This document shows, piece by piece, positions 7,140-12,439 of a DNA stretch of 19,864 nucleotides. The notes under the pieces were generated by a model. That model was not told the DNA's origin. It searched no databases and worked only from the letters and a program-made list of their open reading frames with translations. The translations under genes were made by a program, and so were the position numbers. Positions within the stretch are counted from its first letter, which is position 1; each line of letters begins with the position of its first letter. This DNA is from Patescibacteria group bacterium UBA5187. Lineage in GTDB: Bacteria; Patescibacteriota; Minisyncoccia; Phycocordibacterales; PALSA-1337. The stretch spans positions 7,810-27,673 of the forward strand of contig DHWH01000008.1 of NCBI GenBank assembly GCA_002413065.1, written 5' to 3'.

Positions 7140-7157
7140 TTTAGCATATTCAAATAC

Positions 7158-7739
7158 TCATTTAAGTAAAAAGATTTCTTCTATTTCTTCCAATGACTTG
7201 ATTCTCGGTATATCTCTATGCAACTTTCTGTTCCAAGGACAATCATAAATAACTACTGGGATATTATGATCCACACAAGATAAGATATTCTTCGGCTCAT
7301 CATCAACAAGTAGCTCCACCGCCAGTTCCGCACATATTGCTCCTTTGCTTTGTTTTCCTTCTGGAAAATCAACGGAAAAAAGTACTTTAGAAAAATATCC
7401 CGGGAGATGCCTTTCTATCCATTTGATGGCCGACTGACGAAACCTGTCAACCCGATTCGTCAGAATTATCAAATCAAATTTCTCTCTGAGTTTTTCTAAC
7501 GTTTTTAGCGCTTGAGAATGAGGTAGGATTGAAAGGTATTCTTCACTCTCAAAAAACCGATCCCACAACCTGAGTTCCTCATCTTCGGTTATGTTAAGAA
7601 GTAAAGCGAGATCAGTCTCTATTTTTTCATACTCCGCCTCAAGTCCCTGCTTCTGTTTATAAAACCTTAAAAATCCTCTCGTAACGTCTACAAGTACGTC
7701 ATCAAAGTCGAATATGAGAATTGGTTTCTTATTAGGCAT
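7158..7739 (-). CDS. HAD-superfamily phosphatase, 5'(3')-nucleotidase (NT5C)-like
   Basis: A 193-residue HAD protein with motif I FDFDDVLVD (D11, D13), motif II ILTNR (Thr in the LILTNRVDRFRQ stretch), a Lys in EGKQSKG as motif III candidate, and motif IV LVDDEPKN. The FDFDDVL start and the late VVIYDCPWN segment resemble the NT5C group, which removes phosphate from nucleoside monophosphates. The substrate remains inference. Its start codon overlaps the end of the upstream unknown gene by 8 nt, indicating translational coupling, and the VOC gene follows. It probably acts in the cytoplasm. Confidence 0.85.
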   Translation of the reverse strand: MPNKKPILIFDFDDVLVDVTRGFLRFYKQKQGLEAEYEKIETDLALLLNITEDEELRLWDRFFESEEYLSILPHSQALKTLEKLREKFDLIILTNRVDRFRQSAIKWIERHLPGYFSKVLFSVDFPEGKQSKGAICAELAVELLVDDEPKNILSCVDHNIPVVIYDCPWNRKLHRDIPRIKSLEEIEEIFLLK

Positions 7740-8238
7740 GAGTAGTCAGAGATACAAACCGCCATTTCTGGTCTTGATTAGATTTCACTCCGTCCTTATT
7801 TACGAAATTGAGAATTTCCTCCAAACCATGAACGCTAAACGGATATTTGAATCCCGGTTTATCAAAACAAATATATTTTCCATCCGGCTCCCTTTGAATA
7901 ATAAATGAATGGGCCATTTCTCCCGTCTGCGCATCAAGAATTTGGCCGATATAGGATTTTCCAATTTCACACCTTTTATTAGCGAGTAGGAGCAAGGATT
8001 CTAAATCTTTGACAGGAGTAAATTGGACATCAGAAATACTTCGAGCCATCTCACCGAAAGTGAAGTCCGCCCCGGCTTCTTTTTGTATCTGCGCATCGGA
8101 AACCATCTCTTCCCAAGAAATCTTTCCGATTATGTATAAAATGAATTTGTGACAATTAACATTTCTTATTTGATCAGCAGGAACAGGAAGTATAGTATTC
8201 CAATTATTTGATAAATCTTTTTTGAGAAATGTATTCAT
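7732..8238 (-). CDS. Unknown protein with a possible papain-like Cys-His-Asp triad
   Basis: A 168-residue protein that was not recognised by family. It has no signal peptide or membrane segment. The arrangement is suggestive: a Cys near the start in a helix-like segment (C29 in NVNCHKFILYIIG), a His after a long spacer (H110 in MAHSFIIQRE) and an Asp soon after (D126 in YICFDKPGF). This order and spacing fit papain-fold hydrolases or acyltransferases of the NlpC/P60, BtrH or YiiX type, but the call is inference from three residues. It is the first gene of a minus-strand group with a nucleotidase-like HAD (8-nt overlap) and a VOC protein. That group converges on the NlpC/P60-ATP-grasp pair, which also has a papain-like enzyme. 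Confidence 0.7.
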   Translation of the reverse strand: MNTFLKKDLSNNWNTILPVPADQIRNVNCHKFILYIIGKISWEEMVSDAQIQKEAGADFTFGEMARSISDVQFTPVKDLESLLLLANKRCEIGKSYIGQILDAQTGEMAHSFIIQREPDGKYICFDKPGFKYPFSVHGLEEILNFVNKDGVKSNQDQKWRFVSLTTHA

Positions 8239-8379
8239 TGCTAAATTCTCTGCGGGGTGTCTCGAGTTGGAACCTTTTGGTTCATTGCATCACAAGGCTT
8301 TTCGGACGCTTTTTATGATACCACATCGACGCGTCTCGAGCAGACCAAAAAGTTACAAAAGTGACACGGGATCGGGTAT

Positions 8380-8405
8380 AAAGGTTACTTGCCAGTGTAA
8401 CCTTT
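8380..8405. repeat. 9-bp perfect inverted repeat (hairpin or operator)
   Basis: AAAGGTTAC at 8380-8388 and GTAACCTTT at 8397-8405 flank an 8-nt loop. There is no T-tract, so it is a weak candidate as a terminator for the yibE-like gene. A regulator site for the minus-strand operon starting at 8238 is another possibility. Confidence 0.5.
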
Positions 8406-8420
8406 GCTTTCGTTAAGCCA

Positions 8421-8525
8421 TTATTGCTCAAGCGCTCCAAGTTCACGCCACATCATGCGCGCAGAAAATCCATTGTCGGCACTGATGTTGGCTGTACTAA
8501 AAACAAAGACAAGATCATATCGCTT
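8421..8525 (-). pseudogene. Possible gene remnant, 34-codon open stretch without start
   Basis: Directly downstream of the yibE-like stop codon, in a different frame, 34 sense codons end in TAA. They read like protein (…LVFVFSTANISADNGFSA, then RMMWRELGALEQ), but a TGA precedes them and no start codon lies in the first 20 codons. It may be the 3' remnant of a deleted gene. The family was not recognised and chance cannot be excluded. Confidence 0.22.
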
Positions 8526-8533
8526 TCATAACT

Positions 8534-9706
8534 CTAGTGATGATGTTCCAGTTCTTCGACTTTCTTTAATTCCCCGGCAACGATTGTCGGATCCGCACGA
8601 GTATGAACTCTCTTCTTCATCAGGAGAAATACTGCAATAAGTGTCGTTATCGGAACCGCCAATATCAACCCCACTGACCCAACCATTGTCCTGATTATTT
8701 CAGTGGCGAATATTTCACGATTTATTGTCAGAGAAAAATCAGCCCCGGATTGATAAAAAAGCAACAAGAGTGGTAGAGATGCGCCAACATACGCGATTGC
8801 AAGAATATTGACCAGTGCACCGATATGCTCACGACCAATACGTAAGGCACGTTTGAATATAATTGAACGTGGCAAATGTGGACCAACTTGATGTAATTCG
8901 TCTACCGCTACGGCTTGGCCAATGGCCGCATCGTAAAGCACGCCGAGAAGACCAATGATGATGCCTCCGAGGAGAAGCCCTGCGAAGTTGATTGATCCGT
9001 TTGTATGCATATTGAGATATATTGACTCTTCGCTTGCAAAGCCGGTTAGCTTCGCGCCATGAATTGAAATGTATGCGAGCAGTCCTGTGAATATAATTGT
9101 CACAACCATACCAATTACCGCAGAGCTTGTGACCTTGTTGAATCCATGGGTTATGTACGACCCAAGGATTATCATGAGTGATGCTACACCGATACTCATA
9201 AGTATCGGTGAAAAGCCGCGGAGGATTCCTGGGAAGAGGAGATACGCGATTGCCACAAAACTCAATGTAAGAGCAATCAGTCCCCTAAATCCTTGCTTGC
9301 CTCCGAAAATGAGGACGCAAATTATAAAAAGTCCCACGAGTCCATACAACCAAGGTAAGCGGTATGCATCGGCAACAGAGTACATATCCATACCCTCAAG
9401 AGTATCGACATCATGGGTAAGGTAGAGGGTGTCGCCCGCATTAAAAATCGTGTAGTCGTTCTCGACAGTTACTACTTTTCCTTGTTCGGCACCATCGAGA
9501 ATTTTAAGATCAAGCATTTGAACAGTCTCTGGAACACCGGTTCCTGCGACATCATCACGCTTTTGGCTTACAACCTTGATGACCTCTGCTTTCATGGTCG
9601 TGATCTGCTCGGGAACCAATTGTTGTGCGTGCGCAGTACCAAAAATAAAAAAACTTCCTAGCAATAGGATACCGAGAGAAAGAATTTGTTTAGACGGACA
9701 TTTCAT
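8534..9706 (-). CDS. YibE/F family multi-pass membrane protein
   Basis: A 390-residue membrane protein. A signal peptide (about 1-27, ending AHAQ) is followed by an extracytoplasmic beta-rich domain (about 28-115) with a GDTLYLTHD segment. About seven or eight transmembrane helices follow, from residue 117 on. Conserved-looking polar motifs lie between helices, including LYDAAIGQAVAVDELHQ and GREHIGALVNILAIAYVGASLPLL, which mark the YibE/F family. The family's biochemical role is not established; transport is often supposed. Unusually, the protein ends in a charged tail with three His (EELEHHH), which could touch a metal. It lies downstream of the CooC-like/Cys-rich genes but after a strong terminator, and has its own -10 boxes. 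Confidence 0.88.
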   Translation of the reverse strand: MKCPSKQILSLGILLLGSFFIFGTAHAQQLVPEQITTMKAEVIKVVSQKRDDVAGTGVPETVQMLDLKILDGAEQGKVVTVENDYTIFNAGDTLYLTHDVDTLEGMDMYSVADAYRLPWLYGLVGLFIICVLIFGGKQGFRGLIALTLSFVAIAYLLFPGILRGFSPILMSIGVASLMIILGSYITHGFNKVTSSAVIGMVVTIIFTGLLAYISIHGAKLTGFASEESIYLNMHTNGSINFAGLLLGGIIIGLLGVLYDAAIGQAVAVDELHQVGPHLPRSIIFKRALRIGREHIGALVNILAIAYVGASLPLLLLFYQSGADFSLTINREIFATEIIRTMVGSVGLILAVPITTLIAVFLLMKKRVHTRADPTIVAGELKKVEELEHHH

Positions 9707-9708
9707 AA

Positions 9709-9719
9709 ATTATATTATA
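9709..9719 (-). promoter_or_regulatory. Two overlapping TATAAT -10 boxes in front of the yibE-like gene
   Basis: On the minus strand TATAAT occurs at 9719-9714 and again at 9714-9709. The first would place the transcript start at about the ATG (9706), giving a leaderless mRNA. No good -35 box was seen, because the preceding terminator fills that space. Confidence 0.5.
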
Positions 9720-9722
9720 TCA

Positions 9723-9753
9723 AATAAAAAGCCCCGAGATTTCTCAAGGGGCT
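9723..9753 (-). terminator. Rho-independent terminator after the Cys-rich gene
   Basis: Read on the minus strand, AGCCCC (9753-9748) pairs with GGGGCT (9735-9730), with further pairing in the loop, and is followed by TTTTTATTTG. It ends the CooC-like/Cys-rich transcript 24 nt after the stop codon and just before the yibE-like gene. Confidence 0.9.
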
Positions 9754-9776
9754 GCCTCCACAAGAGAGGCATGATG

Positions 9777-10169
9777 TTAGCAATCCGAGTAGGCGATCGG
9801 ACCGACTTGGCACTGGATCTGCACGAGCATCGGCGACTTCGGCTTCTTGCCGACGACCCCCTTGCAACAGTTGAAAAAACTGAGCTTGAGGCCATGGCAG
9901 AAATGCTTCGACGCCAAGGTGCGGAGTGCTTCACCCGCATGAATACGAGTGAGCTGACGACCGACTTCGGACTTCGGATCAACTTGCCAATCAGCATGGC
10001 CGCCGTTCTCTTTGGCTTCGTGCGATTTTTTATGCAAGAGCGCAAGGCCTTTCTTGAGGTCAATGCGCATAGCGCCGACCAATAGGGCTTCCTGATTCTC
10101 GCGACTGATACGGCCCGACAGGTTAATGCCAAGTTTCTTGGCGACTTTGATGATAGACGGAAGTGACAT
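9777..10169 (-). CDS. Unknown 130-residue protein with a Cys-rich C-terminus
   Basis: The family was not recognised. The first half is basic and helical, starting SLPSIIKVAKKLGINLSGRI and rich in Lys, Arg and His. The second half holds five Cys (one in KHFCHG, two in FNCCKG, one in QIQCQVG and the terminal Cys), with nearby His residues, so metal or Fe-S binding is possible. The terminal residue itself is Cys. Three reading frames are open here. This one is chosen because it has a fair AGGA ribosome binding site before the ATG, lies between the CooC-like gene and a terminator on the same strand, and ends right before that terminator. It may be a partner or target of the ATPase; this is inference from position. 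Confidence 0.62.
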   Translation of the reverse strand: MSLPSIIKVAKKLGINLSGRISRENQEALLVGAMRIDLKKGLALLHKKSHEAKENGGHADWQVDPKSEVGRQLTRIHAGEALRTLASKHFCHGLKLSFFNCCKGVVGKKPKSPMLVQIQCQVGPIAYSDC

Positions 10170-10239
10170 ACTGTTTTTCCTATTCGTTTATTGTTGATGT
10201 GAAGGACTACTACCCTGATAGCAATAACATATTGCGACC

Positions 10240-10276
10240 AGTAGATAATTTGCTTGCAAAAAGCAACCTATCTACT
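10240..10276 (-). repeat. Long hairpin across the stop codon of the CooC-like gene
   Basis: The outer arms AGTAGATA (10240-10247) and TATCTACT (10269-10276) and inner arms TTGCTT (10250-10255) and AAGCAA (10261-10266) form one near-continuous stem, interrupted by a 2x2 internal loop. It includes the stop codon at 10268-10270 and is followed by no T-tract, so it is more likely a processing or stability element between the two genes than a terminator. Confidence 0.6.
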
Positions 10277-11227
10277 GAACACAAAATCCGGATCAATCTG
10301 TTTCGTCAGATCTTTTCCTACTGCTTCATTCGCCCAACTCTTAGCATTTTTGATATGGAATTCGGCAGCTTGCATATAAAACTTTGGCCAGTCTTTTATA
10401 CAAGAATTAATTTCACTGACTATCTTTGAAAGAGCATTGTGATTTTCAGTTTCTATTTCCTTCAAAGGAACGTGCACGCCTCTATCCGTCTTTTTTATGA
10501 AAGATGACATGGAAAGACAGGTGACCAAGTCGCTCCCAACAGCATCTTCTAAAAACGCCTCGTCTTCTTCATTTTCTGCTTTGTTTCCTATCGCCTTAAT
10601 GAGAACGCTGTGATCACGGGCGTATTCTTTGTATTGGTTGTAGACAGCTACAGACTTTACAGTTGGTTCGACGATCACAAAAGTAATGTCGAAGCGGGTA
10701 AATAGCCCCGAAGCAAAAGAATCCGCACCTGCAGTCATATCTGCAACGACATATTCTTCTTCCTTATCGATCAAATGATTGAGGAGAAGTTCGACTGAAC
10801 CTGTTTTTGAGTGATAGCATTTAACACCGAGATCTCCTTCGTCAAATGGTCCAACAGCCATGAAGCTGATAGTCTTGCCCGATCCCTCAGGTGAAATCTC
10901 TTTGAGAAAATAGTCGTAGATTGGATTTTTCTCGGTAACTTTTATCAACCGCGAACCTGTGCCAGGAGGCGTCGTCTTTATCATAGAGGCATTGTCAGAT
11001 ATACGCGGATTCGTACCGCGAAGATACTCTTTGATACGATCAATCTCAATACCCATTGAGGGAACTGCAACTGCATCAATACTCATCCCCAATGTTCGTG
11101 CCATGTGTTGATTGATATCAGCGTCTATTGCCATCACAGGAAAACCCTTTGAGGCACAAAAGCGCGCCACTAAAGAGCTTACAGTAGTCTTTCCTGATCC
11201 TCCTTTTCCGACAAATGCTATTTTCAT
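10268..11227 (-). CDS. CooC/MinD-type P-loop ATPase (metal-centre maturation family)
   Basis: A 319-residue SIMIBI-class ATPase. The deviant Walker A motif GKGGSGKTT is at 7-15, with the signature Lys K8 plus K13. DADIN (D35, D37) is at switch I and VVADMTAGAD (about 160-169) at switch II. The overall pattern, including the segment LGVKCYHSKTGSVELLLNHL, matches CooC, which uses ATP to insert nickel into CO dehydrogenase. In CooC a CxC pair at this point binds metal; here it is C137-Y-H139. No CO dehydrogenase gene lies in the window, so the client enzyme is unknown. The gene is divergent from the Fur-family regulator and has its own promoter in the shared 83-nt gap. A Cys-rich small gene follows. 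Confidence 0.85.
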   Translation of the reverse strand: MKIAFVGKGGSGKTTVSSLVARFCASKGFPVMAIDADINQHMARTLGMSIDAVAVPSMGIEIDRIKEYLRGTNPRISDNASMIKTTPPGTGSRLIKVTEKNPIYDYFLKEISPEGSGKTISFMAVGPFDEGDLGVKCYHSKTGSVELLLNHLIDKEEEYVVADMTAGADSFASGLFTRFDITFVIVEPTVKSVAVYNQYKEYARDHSVLIKAIGNKAENEEDEAFLEDAVGSDLVTCLSMSSFIKKTDRGVHVPLKEIETENHNALSKIVSEINSCIKDWPKFYMQAAEFHIKNAKSWANEAVGKDLTKQIDPDFVFSR

Positions 11228-11250
11228 ATATGTTAATGACTTGCATTTAT

Positions 11251-11279
11251 AATATACCCGATAGTATATCTAATTGCAA
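11251..11279 (-). promoter_or_regulatory. Promoter of the CooC-like ATPase gene
   Basis: Minus strand: -35 TTGCAA (11279-11274), a 17-nt spacer and -10 TATATT (11256-11251). The start would fall near 11244, leaving a leader of about 17 nt without a Shine-Dalgarno sequence. The -35 hexamer TTGCAA is palindromic and is shared with the fur promoter. Confidence 0.65.
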
Positions 11280-11302
11280 ATTATTAACATTTAGTATACT
11301 AT
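11274..11302 (+). promoter_or_regulatory. Promoter of the Fur-family gene
   Basis: Plus strand: -35 TTGCAA (11274-11279) and -10 either TATACT (11295-11300, 15-nt spacer) or TACTAT (11297-11302, 17-nt spacer). Transcription would start within a few bases of ATG 11311, so the mRNA is probably leaderless. No Shine-Dalgarno sequence precedes the ATG. Confidence 0.6.
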
Positions 11303-11310
11303 CTCAACAT

Positions 11311-11730
11311 ATGTCAAAAGACTTCTCCACTGTCCTCAGAACGAAAGGGTTAAAGAACACACCCACCAGAAAGGCTATTTTGGAAGTATTTCCCGAGGAC
11401 TGTAAGCCGATAAATGCGGAGTATATTTTCGACAGACTCAAGAAAAAGGATATCAACCTCGTAACTATCTATCGAAACCTTGATTCATTCGAACAGGCAG
11501 GTATCCTGAAACGCCTAAATCTTGACAAAGGATCAGCGTATTACGAGTTAACAGGAAACCATCATCACCATCATATTGTCTGTACGAATTGCGGAAGCAC
11601 CGAGGAATTTGGAGCGCACGATATAGAAAACGCTATCAACAAGATCTCGAAAAGCTCGCTATTCGGTGCTATCAATACCCATTCACTCGAACTCTTTGGG
11701 GTATGCAAAAAATGCGCAACAGTTAAATAA
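11311..11730 (+). CDS. Fur-family metalloregulator (Fur/Zur/PerR)
   Basis: A 139-residue repressor. The N-terminal winged helix has NTPTRKAILEVF, AEYIFDRLKKKD and the recognition helix region INLVTIYRNLDSFEQAGIL (49-66). The C-terminal dimer and metal domain has a run of five His (84-88), the structural zinc pair C91-x-x-C94, H124 and the second pair C132-x-x-C135. Two CxxC pairs are the rule for zinc-bound Fur proteins. Which metal or peroxide it senses cannot be told from sequence. The start at 11311 matches the family start; the open frame upstream runs through promoter sequence. Its likely targets are itself and the divergent CooC-like ATPase gene. Confidence 0.93.
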   Translation: MSKDFSTVLRTKGLKNTPTRKAILEVFPEDCKPINAEYIFDRLKKKDINLVTIYRNLDSFEQAGILKRLNLDKGSAYYELTGNHHHHHIVCTNCGSTEEFGAHDIENAINKISKSSLFGAINTHSLELFGVCKKCATVK

Positions 11731-11771
11731 GCTGTTCTAAAATTTTAATGTCTCCCGAGCGTTCGACTCTG

Positions 11772-11858
11772 CGGAGAGGGGGAGATTCGAACTCCCGAGA
11801 CCCTTGCGAGCCTGCCGCTTTTCGAGAGCGGTGCCTTCAACCACTCAGCCACCTCTCC
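11772..11858 (-). tRNA. tRNA-Ser (anticodon CGA)
   Basis: On the minus strand the acceptor GGAGAGG pairs with CCTCTCC. The D arm is GGCTGAGTGGTT, the anticodon stem CCGCT/AGCGG with loop CTCGAAA gives anticodon CGA (reads UCG), and there is a long class II variable arm and the T arm GGAGTTCGAATCTCC. The discriminator is G. CCA is not encoded (the next bases are C, A, G). It lies 13 nt downstream of the Nudix gene. Confidence 0.95.
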
Positions 11859-11871
11859 TTCCGCGAGAACA

Positions 11872-12288
11872 TTACGATAGCACACCGGACTCACCTCGCA
11901 CAATTTCCCTGATGATCTCCCTGTAGATCGGGTGCAGTTCGAGATCCAATGCAGCATCGAACGGCACCCATTTCATTTCCTGACCTTCATGAAGAACGCA
12001 CGGCTGACCCGAATATGTTTCGACGAACGCGAACACTGTTCCCTGTTCTTTTAATTCCGGCAATTGATATGGGTATGTTTTGAACAGTTTCGGCTGATGA
12101 AGAGGCAGCTCCAATTCCTCCAGGACTTCTCTTTGCAAAGCATATTCTGGTAATTCGTCCTGCTCAAGCCCGCCGCCGAACAATCCCCATGTATCAGGAA
12201 AACGCTTGGCGGTTTTTGAACGCTTCTGAAGAAGAATTGTATTGTCTTGCAGTAAAATAAGTACTGCTACGTCTCTTTGATGCATCAA
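11872..12288 (-). CDS. Nudix hydrolase
   Basis: A 138-residue Nudix protein that would cleave a nucleoside diphosphate linked to another group. The Nudix box runs from G39 to about L59 with the expected pattern G-x5-E-x7-REV-x-EE (E45, R53, E54, E57, E58); the usual Gly after EE is Leu here. DVAVLILLQDNTILLQKRS and FPDTWGLFGGGLE before the box are typical of MutT-like and mRNA-cap-like members. The substrate is unknown. It starts at MM (12287/12288), without a clear Shine-Dalgarno sequence, and is divergent from the tRNA-Glu transcript. Confidence 0.93.
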   Translation of the reverse strand: MMHQRDVAVLILLQDNTILLQKRSKTAKRFPDTWGLFGGGLEQDELPEYALQREVLEELELPLHQPKLFKTYPYQLPELKEQGTVFAFVETYSGQPCVLHEGQEMKWVPFDAALDLELHPIYREIIREIVRGESGVLS

Positions 12289-12319
12289 GTCATTATATCA
12301 CGGGCTATGCAGGGCACTT

Positions 12320-12348
12320 TTGCCAAATTAACAAAAAAATAGTAGTAT
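12320..12348 (+). promoter_or_regulatory. Promoter of tRNA-Glu and the following fusion gene
   Basis: -35 TTGCCA (12320-12325, 5 of 6 matches), a 17-nt spacer and -10 TAGTAT (12343-12348). The start is expected near 12355, 9 nt before the tRNA. No other promoter fits before the CDS at 12440, so this one probably drives both. Confidence 0.7.
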
Positions 12349-12363
12349 TTTGGAACGAGCAAT

Positions 12364-12438
12364 GGCCCTATCGTCTAACGGTCAGGACACGGCCTTTTCA
12401 AGGCTGTAATCGGGGTTCGATTCCCCGTAGGGCTACCA
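12364..12438 (+). tRNA. tRNA-Glu (anticodon UUC), CCA encoded
   Basis: The acceptor GGCCCTA pairs with TAGGGCT (first pair G-U). The anticodon stem GGCCT/AGGCT with loop TTTTCAA gives anticodon TTC, and the T arm is GGGGTTCGATTCCCC. The discriminator A and CCA are encoded (12435-12438). The next gene begins at 12440, one base later. Confidence 0.95.
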
Positions 12439-12439
12439 G

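Larger units (their letters stand above)
8239..8533. other. 295-nt intergenic stretch with hairpins
   Basis: This stretch lies upstream of the unknown papain-like gene and downstream of the yibE-like gene. It contains a small hairpin GAACC-TTTT-GGTTC (8270-8283), a 9-bp inverted repeat AAAGGTTAC/GTAACCTTT (8380-8388 and 8397-8405), and a related half-motif GTTAC-AAAA-GTGAC near 8352. No convincing promoter was found for either flank. A minus-strand open stretch at 8421-8525 is listed separately. Confidence 0.5.
11231..11303. promoter_or_regulatory. Interleaved inverted repeats, candidate Fur-family operators
   Basis: Between the divergent starts, TGTTAATGACTTGCA (11231-11245) is matched by TGCAAATTATTAACA (11275-11289), which is its reverse complement at 13 of 15 positions. 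GATAGTATA (11260-11268) is exactly the reverse complement of TATACTATC (11295-11303). The four arms alternate, so each pair spans part of the other. They overlap both -10 regions, the place expected for autoregulation by the neighbouring Fur-family protein. AT-rich dyads of this size are typical of Fur/Zur/PerR sites, but the exact consensus is not matched. Confidence 0.6.

Noticed and set aside
9576..10085. Plus-strand frame of 169 codons over the yibE start and Cys-rich gene
   Set aside because: It runs through a terminator and a promoter, overlaps the signal peptide of the yibE-like gene and has no ribosome binding site or family likeness.
9710..10132. Second minus-strand frame in the Cys-rich gene region
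   Set aside because: It reads through the terminator and is Arg/Ser-rich in the way out-of-frame translations often are; the frame at 9777-10169 has the better start and stop positions.
11745..11957. Minus-strand frame across tRNA-Ser
   Set aside because: It consists largely of translated tRNA sequence.
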